Shown here: in pieces, positions 26,708-35,245 of the stretch
How positions within the stretch are numbered: the stretch's first letter is position 1
Layout of the letters: each line of letters starts with the position of its first letter
NCBI RefSeq assembly: GCF_000017505.1
Contig: NC_009675.1
Coordinates: 2,790,001-2,854,000 of the forward strand
DNA length: 64,000 nt
DNA from: Anaeromyxobacter sp. Fw109-5
GTDB taxonomy: Bacteria > Myxococcota > Myxococcia > Myxococcales > Anaeromyxobacteraceae
Direction: 5' to 3'
Program-made: the position numbers and the translations under genes
Notes under the pieces: generated by a model
What the model was told of the DNA's origin: nothing
Databases searched by the model: none
Seen by the model: the letters and a program-made list of their open reading frames with translations, nothing else

Positions 26708-26810
26708 GGCGGACAAGTGTACGTATCGGCTGGCGTTTTCTGCCCTGCGCCGCGATCCTGCACCCGCGGGCGGTTGACTCGCACACCGTCATTTCGTTAC
26801 TCACCCGTCC

Positions 26811-28379
26811 ATGGTTGGACCGCTCCTGCCCGTCGTCTCGCACGAGGACCCGCACCGCCGCATCGTCGAGGAGGCGATCGAGGCGGTGCTCTCCACGGTC
26901 GATCTCGCCTCGGTGCTCGATCGCACCGGCCACCTGCTGCGGCGCCACTTTGGCGAGACGCGCGTCGCCATCAACCGGATCTCCTCCGGCGACCCGACCC
27001 GTGCAGAGGTCGTGCTCGTGTCGGATCCGCGCCAGCCCTCGCCGGAGCTCGGGACCTCGTTCCCGCTCGCGGGCTCCGCGGCCGGAAAGGCGCTGGGCGA
27101 GCGGACGCCCTGCATCCTCGACCCGCTCCAGCCGAAGACCCCCCGCTATCGCGAGGAGCCGCTCCTCGCCGCCTACGGCTACGGCTCCCTCGTCTCGTTC
27201 CCGCTCGTGTTCGAGAACGAGGTCCTCGGCACGCTCGACATCGCCCACCCGCCCGCGGAGGGGCTCCTCGACTGCTGCTACGAGGTCGCGAAGCAGGTGG
27301 CGCACCTCGTCGCCATCGCCCTGCACAACAGCCTCATGGTCGAGGAGGTGCAGCGCCTCAACCGGCTCCTCGGCCGCGAGAACGCCCTCCTGAAGGAGGA
27401 GATCCGCCAGATCAAGCGCGACGCACGCTACGTGGCGGAGAGCCCGGCCATGAAGGACGTGGTCGAGCGCGTGCGGCTCGTGGCGCCCTCGACCACCACC
27501 GTCCTGGTCCGCGGCGAGACCGGCGTCGGCAAGGAGGGGCTCGCGCGGATGGTCCACGAGTTCAGCCCCCGCTTCAACGCGCCCTTCGTCCCGGTGAACC
27601 TGGGGGCCATCCCCGAGGGGCTCATCGAGAGCGAGCTGTTCGGGCACGAGAAGGGCGCCTTCACCGGCGCGAGCCGTCGCCGGCCGGGCCGGTTCGAGCA
27701 GGCCGACGGCGGGACCGTCTTCCTCGACGAGGTGGGCGACGCGCCCCCGTCCGTGCAGGTGCGGCTGCTGCGGGTGCTGCAGGAGCGCGTCGTGGAGCGC
27801 GTCGGCGGCACCGAGCCGGTCAAGGTCGACGTGCGGGTGGTCGCCGCGACGAACCGCAACCTGGAGGAGATGGTCGCCCGCGGCACGTTCCGCGCCGACC
27901 TCTACTACCGGCTCGCGGTCTTCCCCATCGAGCTGCCGCCCCTGCGCGAGCGGCGCGACGAGATCCGCCCCCTCGCCATGCACTTCCTCGCGCGCCACGC
28001 GACGGCCATGCACCGCCGCCCGCCGCGGGTGGGCGAGGACGCCTGGCGCGCGATCGAGGCGCACGACTGGCCCGGCAACGTCCGCGAGCTCGAGAACTTC
28101 CTGCAGCGCGCGCTCATCCTCTCGCCCGGGCCCGAGCTGTCGCTCCCCGAGCTCCCGGCGCGCCTCCGGCCGGACGGCACCCCCTCCGCGCCCGCCGAGG
28201 CCGCGGCGCCGGGGAAGTTCGAGGACGAGGTCCGCGCGCTCATCGAGCGCGCCCTCTCGCACGCCGGCGGCCGGGTGTACGGACCGGGCGGAGCGGCCTC
28301 CCTGCTCGGCCTGCGTCCGACGACGCTGCAGGGGAAGATGAAGAAGTACGGCGTCCCCGCGCCGCGCGCGCGAGGGTGA
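26811..28379 (+). CDS. Sigma-54-dependent transcriptional activator with GAF domain (NorR/FhlA-like)
   Basis: The protein has 522 residues in three parts. An N-terminal GAF sensor domain spans ~25-170. A AAA+ domain spans ~205-430, with Walker A GETGVGKE near 234, the sigma-54-contacting GAFTGA loop near 280 and Walker B GGTVFLDEVGD near 303. A C-terminal Fis-type helix-turn-helix follows (~475-515). It is divergent from the hemerythrin-norB operon and its sigma-54 promoter, the arrangement of NorR in other bacteria. Direct NO sensing is an inference; the GAF domain also resembles FhlA-type sensors. A CGGT-N10-ACCG element at 26771-26788 is a weak enhancer candidate. Confidence 0.85.
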   Translation: MVGPLLPVVSHEDPHRRIVEEAIEAVLSTVDLASVLDRTGHLLRRHFGETRVAINRISSGDPTRAEVVLVSDPRQPSPELGTSFPLAGSAAGKALGERTPCILDPLQPKTPRYREEPLLAAYGYGSLVSFPLVFENEVLGTLDIAHPPAEGLLDCCYEVAKQVAHLVAIALHNSLMVEEVQRLNRLLGRENALLKEEIRQIKRDARYVAESPAMKDVVERVRLVAPSTTTVLVRGETGVGKEGLARMVHEFSPRFNAPFVPVNLGAIPEGLIESELFGHEKGAFTGASRRRPGRFEQADGGTVFLDEVGDAPPSVQVRLLRVLQERVVERVGGTEPVKVDVRVVAATNRNLEEMVARGTFRADLYYRLAVFPIELPPLRERRDEIRPLAMHFLARHATAMHRRPPRVGEDAWRAIEAHDWPGNVRELENFLQRALILSPGPELSLPELPARLRPDGTPSAPAEAAAPGKFEDEVRALIERALSHAGGRVYGPGGAASLLGLRPTTLQGKMKKYGVPAPRARG

Positions 28380-28399
28380 TCGGGCGAGCGAAGCCGCGG

Positions 28400-28505
28400 C
28401 GCCACCGCCGTTCGCGGCGAAGCCGCCCTGCGGTGGCGCACGCGACCCGGCGAGGGGCGGTGGAGTCCGAGCGGCTCCGCCGCTGGAGCGGGGGCGCAGC
28501 CCCCG
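28400..28505. terminator. Tandem hairpins between convergent genes
   Basis: CGCCACCGC (28400-28408) pairs with GCGGTGGCG (28430-28438) around an inner GCGGC/GCCGC stem. CGGGGGC pairs with GCCCCCG around GCA at 28489-28505. They lie between the stops of the sigma-54 activator and the MetX-Hom gene. Confidence 0.65.
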
Positions 28506-28522
28506 TGAGATGGGTGAGATCC

Positions 28523-30760
28523 CTACGCCGCCCCGTCGCCCCGGGCGATGGCGAGGAGCTCGGCGAGCACGCCGCCGGCCGTGCTCGCTCCGCCCACGCC
28601 CGCGCCCTGCACGACGAGCGGCCGCTCCGAGTGCCGGGCGCTCGTGAACGCGACGTACGCCTCCACGCCGACGAGGTGCGCGGCCGGATCGGCGAGCTCG
28701 ACGGCCTCCGGCCCCACCCGCGCGGCCACCCTCCCGTCCGGCAGCGTCTGCACGCGCGCCAGGTGGCGGAGGACCTTCCCCTCCGCGCGGAGCGACTCCA
28801 CGCGCCGGGAGAGCGCCTCGTCGTGCTCGCGCAGCGCGGCGATGAGGGCCTCCGGGGGACCGGGCACGAGCGCCTCGGGAGGGACGAGGGGCTCCACCTC
28901 CACGTCCTCCAGCGCGAGCTGCGCCCCCGTCTCGCGCGCGAGGATGAGGGCCTTGCGGGCGGCGTCGCGCCCGGAGAGGTCGTCCCGGGGGTCCTCCTCC
29001 GCGTACCCGAGCCCGATCGCCCAGCGGGTCGCGAGCGACAAGGGCACCCCGCGCGCGAGCTCGGTGCACAGGTAGCCGAGCGTCCCGGAGAGCGAGCCGA
29101 CGATGGAGCGCACGCGGTCGCCGCTGCGGACGAGCCGGCGCAGCGTGCCGATCACCGGCAGGCTCGCGCCCACGGCGGTGTCGTAGCGGTACTGCCGGCC
29201 GTGGTGCCGGCGCGCCTCGCGGAGCTGCTCGCGCCGGCGCGGCGGCGCCGCCAGCGGCCGCTTGTTCGCGGCGACCACGTCGACGCCGCGCCGGAAGGCC
29301 TGCTCGTAGACGTCCTCCATCCCCTCCGCGGCGGTGAGGTCGACGAGGATCGGGCGCGGCAGCGCGGCGAGCCGGTCGAGCAGGGCCGGCGCGCTCGCGG
29401 CGTCGACGGGCCCCGTCTCCGGCGCGGCGGCGAGCAGCTCGCGCCAGCGGTCCAGGTCGATGCCCGCCTCGTCGAGGAGCGCGCGGCGCCGGTCGGCGAT
29501 CCCCACCACCCGCACCACCGTCTCGTAGTCGAGCTCGAGCTCGGCGCCCTGCGCGCGGAGCTGCTCCAGCAGCTCCGACCCGACCTTGCCCTTGCCCAGC
29601 ACGAGCAGCGACACCCCGTGCTCCGCGTACGCGCGGTCGATCGCGTCGCCCCCCTCGTCCGCCGCCTGGCGCCGGCGCCGCTCGCCGCGGAACTCGGCCA
29701 CCATGTCGGACAGCCGGTCGACGTCGATGAGGAACGCGTCGTGGCCGTGCGGCGAGTCGAGGACGGCGAGCCGCGCGTTCGGCACGAGCGCGGCGACCTC
29801 CCGCTGCTCCCACGGCCAGTAGAGGACGTCGGAGTCGATCGAGACGACCAGCGTGGGCTGGCGGATGGACCGGAGCACCTCGTCGTAATCCCCGCGGGCG
29901 CGCGAGACGTCGTGCGTGTCCATCGCCTTCGTGAGGGCCACGTAGGTCGCGGGGTCGAAGCGGTCGACGAGCAGCCGGCCCTGGTAGCGCAGGTAGCTCT
30001 CGACCGCGTAGACGTCCTCGGTCTGGGGGCGGCGCCCGAAGCGCTGCTCGAACGACGGCTGGCTCCGGTACGAGAGCATCGCCATCATGCGCGCCGCGGC
30101 GAGCCCGGCCTCCGGCGGTTCGGCGGGATCGTAGGCGCCCCCGCCCCAGCGCGGGTCGGCGTAGATGGCCTGGCGCTGCGCCTCGGAGAGGCCGATGCAC
30201 CACGCCGAGTGGCGCGCGGTCGAGGCGATGAACACCACCGACTCCACCAGCGCCGGGTAGAGCAGCGCCCACTCCAGCACCTGCATGCCGCCGAGCGAGC
30301 CGCCGATCGCCATCCGCACTCGGCGCACGCCGAGCGCGTCGACGAGCGCCTTCTGCACCCGCACCATGTCGCGCACGGTGATCGCCGGGAAGGCGCCGTA
30401 GTACGGCCTGCCGGTCCCAGGATCGATCGACGTGGGACCGGTCGTGCCGTAGCAGCTGCCCAGGATGTTCGAGCAGACGATGAAGTCGCGCGCGGGGTCC
30501 AGGGCGCGGCCCGGGCCGAACAGGCGCGTCCACCACTGGTCGGCGTCGGCCGAGCCGGTGAGCGCGTGGCACACGACCACGGCGTTGCCGCCGTCGGGCG
30601 CGAGGGTCCCCCACGTCCGGTACGCGATCTGGACGCGCTCCAGCCGGCCGCCCAGCTCGAGGTCGAGGCCGCCGGGCAGCTCCAGCGTCTGCGTCTCGGG
30701 CGAGACGAACGCCGCGCGCCCCGCCGCGGAGCGATCCGGACTGTCCGTCTTGGAGGTCAT
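28523..30760 (-). CDS. Fused homoserine O-acetyltransferase - homoserine dehydrogenase
   Basis: One continuous 745-residue frame joins two enzymes. Residues ~15-360 are MetX: the nucleophile elbow GGSLGG (153-158, Ser155), an Asp at 309/311 (VSIDSD) and His338/340 (SPHGHD) form the alpha/beta-hydrolase triad that acetylates homoserine with acetyl-CoA. Residues ~381-745 are homoserine dehydrogenase: NAD(P)-binding GKGKVGSEL (389-397), AANKRPL and the GSLSGTLGYL/EEDPRDDLSG catalytic segments. The regulatory ACT domain is absent. The fusion would make homoserine and immediately divert it to methionine. ATG 30760 is preferred over TTG 30799, although neither has a clear ribosome site. Confidence 0.9.
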   Translation of the reverse strand: MTSKTDSPDRSAAGRAAFVSPETQTLELPGGLDLELGGRLERVQIAYRTWGTLAPDGGNAVVVCHALTGSADADQWWTRLFGPGRALDPARDFIVCSNILGSCYGTTGPTSIDPGTGRPYYGAFPAITVRDMVRVQKALVDALGVRRVRMAIGGSLGGMQVLEWALLYPALVESVVFIASTARHSAWCIGLSEAQRQAIYADPRWGGGAYDPAEPPEAGLAAARMMAMLSYRSQPSFEQRFGRRPQTEDVYAVESYLRYQGRLLVDRFDPATYVALTKAMDTHDVSRARGDYDEVLRSIRQPTLVVSIDSDVLYWPWEQREVAALVPNARLAVLDSPHGHDAFLIDVDRLSDMVAEFRGERRRRQAADEGGDAIDRAYAEHGVSLLVLGKGKVGSELLEQLRAQGAELELDYETVVRVVGIADRRRALLDEAGIDLDRWRELLAAAPETGPVDAASAPALLDRLAALPRPILVDLTAAEGMEDVYEQAFRRGVDVVAANKRPLAAPPRRREQLREARRHHGRQYRYDTAVGASLPVIGTLRRLVRSGDRVRSIVGSLSGTLGYLCTELARGVPLSLATRWAIGLGYAEEDPRDDLSGRDAARKALILARETGAQLALEDVEVEPLVPPEALVPGPPEALIAALREHDEALSRRVESLRAEGKVLRHLARVQTLPDGRVAARVGPEAVELADPAAHLVGVEAYVAFTSARHSERPLVVQGAGVGGASTAGGVLAELLAIARGDGAA

Positions 30761-30836
30761 GGAGCGCGGAGGGTAGCGACGGGGGATCCGGGGTGTCAAG
30801 GCGAGGCGGCGTCGGACTCGGCTCGTCGAGCGCGCC

Positions 30837-33044
30837 TCACGGACGCGGGGCGTGCACCGGCGGCGGGGACGCGCGCGCCAGGTGCTCCGCGAGGAACGCG
30901 GCGGTCGCCTCCCAGCGGCGCACCACCGCGGTCGGCTCCGGGATCATGTGGGTCGCGCCCGCCACCGGCAACAGCTCGTAGCGGCGGCCGGCGCGGAACA
31001 GCGCGTCCCCGAGCTTCAGCGCGTGCGAGAAGAACACGTTGTCGTCGGCGGTCCCGTGGACCACGAGGAGCGGGCGCGCGAGGCCCGGGGCCCAGCCGAG
31101 GAGCGAGCTGCGGTCGTACCCGGCGCGGTTCTGCTCCGGCAGACCGAGATAACGCTCCGTGTAGTGCGTGTCGTAGTCGCGCCACTCCGCCACCGGCGCC
31201 CCCGCGACCGCCGCGTGGAACACGTCCGGCCGGCGCAGGACCGCGAGCGCGGCGGCGTAGCCGCCGAACGACCACCCGGTGATCCCCACGCGGCCGAGGT
31301 CCATGGCGGGGAGCTGCGCCGCGAGCGCCCGGAGCCCCGCGATCTGGTCCTCGAGCACGATCGTCGAGAAGTCGCCCTTCACGGCGCGCGAGAACGCCCG
31401 CCCGCGCCGGGTCGTGCCGCGGCCGTCGATCCGCACGACGACGAACCCCTGATCCGCGAGCCACTGCTCGGCGATCATCGGCGCGTGAACGGCGCGCGGC
31501 CCGGACGGCCCGCCGTAGACGTCCACGACCACCGGGAACCTCTCTCCGGGCGCCGCAGCGCGCGGACGAAGCACCGCGGCCCAGAGCCCCTGCCCCTCCC
31601 CGACGCGCCGCAGCTCGGTGGTGGGCGCGAACGGCGGCTCCTCCGCGACGCTGGGCAGCTCCGCGAGCCGCGCCCCGTCCCGGCCGAGCACCACCGTGCG
31701 GGCCGCTCGCGTGAGCGTGGTCCACGTCACCGCCACCGCGCCGCCCTTGCCGGCGGCGACCGCCCTCGCGAGCGTCGGGCGATCCTCTCCGAGCGCGATC
31801 GTCTCGGGGGAGCCGCCTCGTCGGGCGCGCTGCACCACCGTGCGCGTCGGATCCGGCGCGGCGGTGAAGACGAGCTCGTCCGCCTCGCCGTCGTAGCCGG
31901 CGAGCGCCACGAAGCCGGCCGCCGCGGGGACGACGCTCCGCAGCAGCGCACCGCCGGCGCCGCGCAGCTCGACCTCCGGCGCGCCGTTGCGCTCGGTCGC
32001 CCAGTAGAAGCTCCCGTCGACGCGGAAGCGCGGGAAGTCCTGGAAGAGCTCCACCCAGGCGTCGTCGCGCTCCGCGAGCAGCACCCGCGTCGCGCCGCTC
32101 GAGGGATCCGCCGCGAGCAGCCGCACCTCGGTCTGCGCGCGGTTCTGCACGACGAGGGCGAGCGGGCCGCCCCGCTCCCAGCGGACGGTCGCGAGGTACG
32201 GGAACGCCCTCCTGTCCCAGCGGATCCAGACCGGCCGGCCACCCGCCGCCGGGACGACCGCCAGCCGGACGGCGGCGTTCGCCGTCCCGGCGCGCGGGTA
32301 CGCGACCTGCGCGCACGGTCGCTCCGGGCGCGCCGGGTCGCACAGCGCCCGCCGCTCCACCGGCGACTCGTCGACCTCGGCGTAGGCGAGGTGGCGCCCG
32401 TCCGGGGACCACCAGTACCCCTCGTGACGGTCCATCTCCTCCTGGGCGACGAACTCGGCGAGGCCGTTCGAGATCGACGCGGCCCGGGCGCGCGTGAGCC
32501 GCCGCGTCCGCCCCGTCGCGAGGTCGCGGACGTGGAGGTCGCGATCCGCCACGTACGCGAGCGCGCGGCCGTCGGGAGAGAAGCGCGGATCGATCACGCC
32601 GGCCGCGCCCGGCACGGGAGCGGAGGCGCCCGACGCGCGGTCGAGGAGCCAGAGCCGGCCGCCGATCGCGAACGCGATCCTGCGTCCGTCCGGGGACGGC
32701 GCGTAGTGGGTGACGCCGCGCGCGAGGACGCGCTGCCGCTCGAGCCGGGCGGCCTCCGCGGCGGTCGGCTCGAGCGCCGCGCCCACGAGGGCCGCGGGCG
32801 ACACCACCTCGCGCGTGGCGCCGCTGCGGAGATCGGTCTCGAACAGGGACTGCACGCCCGCGCGCGGGCCCGAGCGGAGGAAGAGCGCGGTGCGCCCGTC
32901 CGGATCGACCTTCACGAGCGTCGGCCGCCCGGCGCGGAACCCGCGCGTCTCGGCGAGCTGGCGGAGGAAGGGGTCCTGCGGGGCGGGCGCGGGAGGCTGC
33001 GCCGCCGCCGCGGCGAGGACCAGCGAGCAGAGGAGCGTCACCAT
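30837..33044 (-). CDS. Dipeptidyl-peptidase IV-like S9 serine peptidase
   Basis: A 735-residue exported protease. A short signal peptide (TLLCSLVLAAAAA) opens it. A beta-propeller region with repeated SPDG-type blades (~90-470) and a C-terminal alpha/beta-hydrolase follow. The triad is Ser in GWSFGGY (~590), Asp in HGTADDN (~660) and His in GATHM (~700). EFVAQEEMDRHEGYWWSPDG in the propeller resembles the DPP-IV Glu-Glu motif that recognises the peptide N terminus, which argues for the S9B group (removal of X-Pro dipeptides). Likely periplasmic. ATG 33044 directly precedes the signal peptide. Confidence 0.88.
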   Translation of the reverse strand: MVTLLCSLVLAAAAAQPPAPAPQDPFLRQLAETRGFRAGRPTLVKVDPDGRTALFLRSGPRAGVQSLFETDLRSGATREVVSPAALVGAALEPTAAEAARLERQRVLARGVTHYAPSPDGRRIAFAIGGRLWLLDRASGASAPVPGAAGVIDPRFSPDGRALAYVADRDLHVRDLATGRTRRLTRARAASISNGLAEFVAQEEMDRHEGYWWSPDGRHLAYAEVDESPVERRALCDPARPERPCAQVAYPRAGTANAAVRLAVVPAAGGRPVWIRWDRRAFPYLATVRWERGGPLALVVQNRAQTEVRLLAADPSSGATRVLLAERDDAWVELFQDFPRFRVDGSFYWATERNGAPEVELRGAGGALLRSVVPAAAGFVALAGYDGEADELVFTAAPDPTRTVVQRARRGGSPETIALGEDRPTLARAVAAGKGGAVAVTWTTLTRAARTVVLGRDGARLAELPSVAEEPPFAPTTELRRVGEGQGLWAAVLRPRAAAPGERFPVVVDVYGGPSGPRAVHAPMIAEQWLADQGFVVVRIDGRGTTRRGRAFSRAVKGDFSTIVLEDQIAGLRALAAQLPAMDLGRVGITGWSFGGYAAALAVLRRPDVFHAAVAGAPVAEWRDYDTHYTERYLGLPEQNRAGYDRSSLLGWAPGLARPLLVVHGTADDNVFFSHALKLGDALFRAGRRYELLPVAGATHMIPEPTAVVRRWEATAAFLAEHLARASPPPVHAPRP

Positions 33045-33173
33045 GGGGCCCGTGTCTTAGCACGGGCCTCGCCATGGTTCCGCGGGCGGCGCGCCGATCG
33101 GACGGGGCCTGCGCTCCCAACCCGCCGACCCGAGCGCGTCGAAGGGGCGGGACCCACGGGCGCTGCGACGGGG

Positions 33174-33191
33174 CGCGGTTCGGGAACCGCG
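33174..33191 (-). terminator. Hairpin after the mobB/KGG frame
   Basis: CGCGGTT and AACCGCG pair around a CGGG loop, 10 bases beyond the stop at 33201 on the minus strand. A 7-bp stem with a stable tetraloop and no U-run. Confidence 0.5.
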
Positions 33192-33200
33192 GCTGCCCGT

Positions 33201-33488
33201 TCAGCGCATGCGGCTCGTGCGGGACGTGCGCTTCGCCGCGCCGCGGCGCGCCGTCCCGCGCTTCGTGGTCGCGCCGCGCCGGGTGCCGGTGGAGCTCTTC
33301 GCGGAGGAGCGACCGCCGCGGCTCTTCTTGCCGCCCTTGCGGCCGATCTCCGAGTAGAACTCCGGACCCCGCGCCCGAAGCGTCGCGTTCCCGCCCTTGC
33401 GCCCGGCGTCGCTGCGGGAGGCGCCGCTGCGGCGGCCTCCACGCGTGCGGGCCGTGGCGCTCTTCCGGTTCGTCGTCTTCTTCGGCAT
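33201..33488 (-). CDS. Small basic KGG-motif protein (Con-10/stress-type), possibly an internal start in mobB
   Basis: The product has 95 residues and is very rich in Arg, Lys, Ser, Thr and Gly. Two copies of a GRKGG unit occur (DAGRKGGNATLRARG and EIGRKGGKKSRGG), the KGG motif of the Con-10/YciG stress proteins. The tail is histone-H1-like. ATG 33488 has an AGAAGGGAA ribosome site, which supports independent translation. Yet the same frame is open upstream through mobB, so the segment could also be the C terminus of a longer protein. A DNA-binding or desiccation/stress role is inferred from composition only. Confidence 0.7.
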   Translation of the reverse strand: MPKKTTNRKSATARTRGGRRSGASRSDAGRKGGNATLRARGPEFYSEIGRKGGKKSRGGRSSAKSSTGTRRGATTKRGTARRGAAKRTSRTSRMR

Positions 33489-34082
33489 GCGTTCCCTTCT
33501 CCCGAGCGCCGTCGTGCGCTCGCTTTCCTTCGCGGGAAGGCTGCTCACGGTCGGTGGCACCCGCAAGCGCTGCGCGGGACGGCGGCCGCCGAGCTGGAAG
33601 CGCGCGCAGAGCAGATCGGCGAGCGGCTCGACGTCGTCGGCGTCGAGCAGGGGGACCGGCCGGCGCGCCGCGCGCGCGCCCACGACAGCGAAGACGCGCG
33701 CGTCCCCGTCGGCGAGGAGCGCCCGCGAGACGCCGGGACGGTACACCTCGATCCGCGGGAGCGGCTCGTGCTTGAAGCCCTCGGCGAGCACGAGATCGAC
33801 CTCCGGGAGGAGCCGCGCGAGCGCCCGCGCGCCGCCCGCGGGCGGCCCGAAGTAGGCGAGCCCGCGGGGACCTTCGATGGCCGCGGCCAGCGCTCCCGCG
33901 CGGCGCAGGACGTCGGTGTCCTTCCCGGGGACGTCGAAGGGATGCGCGTGGCTGGTGTGCTTCAGCACGCCCACGCGCACGCCGCGGCCGACCAGCGCGG
34001 GGATGAGCCGCGACAGGAGCCGCGTCTTGCCCGCGCCCGAGGAGCCCGAGACCGCCACGATGGGCGGCCGCCCCGCGCTCAC
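33201..34082 (-). CDS. mobB: Molybdopterin-guanine dinucleotide biosynthesis protein MobB, in frame with a KGG tail
   Basis: Residues ~5-185 are MobB: a P-loop GSSGAGKT at 13-20, then LKHTSHAHPFDVPGKDTDVLRRAGA and VDLVLAEGFKHEPLPRIEVYR. MobB binds GTP and assists attachment of GMP to the molybdenum cofactor. The GTG at 34082 overlaps the moeA stop (GTGA), a classic coupled start. No stop follows the MobB domain. The frame runs on through a ~15-residue linker into the KGG-motif sequence and stops at 33201, giving 293 residues, whereas ordinary MobB has ~170. Either a true fusion or two products from one frame. Confidence 0.82.
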   Translation of the reverse strand: MSAGRPPIVAVSGSSGAGKTRLLSRLIPALVGRGVRVGVLKHTSHAHPFDVPGKDTDVLRRAGALAAAIEGPRGLAYFGPPAGGARALARLLPEVDLVLAEGFKHEPLPRIEVYRPGVSRALLADGDARVFAVVGARAARRPVPLLDADDVEPLADLLCARFQLGGRRPAQRLRVPPTVSSLPAKESERTTALGRRERMPKKTTNRKSATARTRGGRRSGASRSDAGRKGGNATLRARGPEFYSEIGRKGGKKSRGGRSSAKSSTGTRRGATTKRGTARRGAAKRTSRTSRMR

Positions 34083-35245
34083 GCGTCGTCGCCGAGCAGC
34101 CACGCCGTCACCTCCGCGCCCGCGTGGAGATCCCCCGCGTCCGCGGGGACGAGCAGGATCGCATCCGCGAGCGCCGGTCCCCGGACCTGGGCCGCGTCCT
34201 TCCCGAGCGGTCGCGCCCGACCGTCGCCCTCGAGCCGCGCCCACAGCAGCCGCGCGCGACCGGGCTTGCCCGCGGTGGCCTCGGCGAGGCGCACCGGCGC
34301 GGAGAGACGAAAGCGGCGCGCGGCTCCGGCGCGGGCGAGCAGCGCCGGGCGAGCGAACACCTCGAACGCCGCGAGGCACGCCGATGGGCTCCCGGGGAGG
34401 CCGAGCACGGGCGTCGCGCCGAGCAGGGCGAACAGGAACGGCTTGCCGGGCTTCATCGGGACGCCGTGCACGCGCACGTCCGCGCCGAGGCCGGCGAGCG
34501 CCGCGGGGACGTGGTCGCGCTCGCCGATGGACACTCCGCCGATGGTGAGCACCGCGTCGCAGCGGCGCGCGGCGTCGGAGATCGCGGCCGCGACGGCGTC
34601 GAGCCGGTCCTCCACGGCGCGCCGCTCGACCTCCGCCCCGAGCGCGCGCACGAGCCCTGCCACCGCCACGCCGTTCGAGTCCGGCGTGCGCCCGGTGACG
34701 ACCTCGTCGCCGGTGGAGAGCACCGCCACCCTCGCCCGGCGCCGCACGCGCACGGGGTCCGCGCGGACGGCCGCGAGGAGCGCGGCCTGGCGCGCGCCGA
34801 GGCGGGCCCCGGCCTCCAGCGCGAGCCCGCCCGCCACCACGTCCTCGCCCGCGAGCCGCACGTTGTCGCCGCGGCGCGCAGCCTCGAGGAACCGCACGCG
34901 CTCGCCGTCCGGCCGCGTCGCCTCCTCGCGCACCACGGTGTCCGCCCCCGGGGGCAGCGGGGCCCCGGTGAAGATGCGGACGGCGGCACCCGGCGCGAGC
35001 GCCGCGCCCGCCGCATCGCCGGCGTAGCGCGCGCCGGTCACCGCGAGCGTGCACGCTCCGCGAACGTCCTCGGCGCGGATCGCGTAGCCGTCCATCGCGG
35101 AGCAGGTGTCCGGCGGCGCGGGGACCCGCGCGAGGGCGGGACCCGCCAGGTACCGGCCGGCGGCGTCGCGGAGCGCGACCTCCTCGTCGTCGAGCGGCGA
35201 GACCGCGGCGATCACCGCGTCCCGGATGCGGAAGAGCTTCTCCAT
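34079..35245 (-). CDS. moeA: Molybdopterin molybdenumtransferase MoeA
   Basis: A 388-residue protein with the MoeA domains: the N-terminal region with MDGYAIR (~51-57), the central MoCF fold with STGDE (~177-181), IGGVSIGERD and VPMKPGKPFLF, and a C-terminal beta domain. It inserts molybdate into adenylylated molybdopterin to make molybdenum cofactor. It overlaps mobB by four bases, forming an operon. It is divergent from the FNR-like regulator gene, which fits supplying cofactor to anaerobic molybdoenzymes, although no such enzyme lies in this window. ATG 35245. Confidence 0.93.
   Translation of the reverse strand: MEKLFRIRDAVIAAVSPLDDEEVALRDAAGRYLAGPALARVPAPPDTCSAMDGYAIRAEDVRGACTLAVTGARYAGDAAGAALAPGAAVRIFTGAPLPPGADTVVREEATRPDGERVRFLEAARRGDNVRLAGEDVVAGGLALEAGARLGARQAALLAAVRADPVRVRRRARVAVLSTGDEVVTGRTPDSNGVAVAGLVRALGAEVERRAVEDRLDAVAAAISDAARRCDAVLTIGGVSIGERDHVPAALAGLGADVRVHGVPMKPGKPFLFALLGATPVLGLPGSPSACLAAFEVFARPALLARAGAARRFRLSAPVRLAEATAGKPGRARLLWARLEGDGRARPLGKDAAQVRGPALADAILLVPADAGDLHAGAEVTAWLLGDDA

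Noticed and set aside
26620-26784. Longer start for the hemerythrin, about 55 residues upstream
   Set aside because: The longer form begins upstream of the sigma-54 promoter that would transcribe it and has no hemerythrin-like sequence.
26811-28379. Naming the sigma-54 activator norR
   Set aside because: Gene position supports it, but NO-sensing residues of the GAF domain could not be confirmed, and FhlA-like GAF sequence is also apparent.
30761-30799. TTG start adding 13 residues to MetX-Hom
   Set aside because: No ribosome site, and the extra residues are basic and Pro-rich, unlike MetX N termini.
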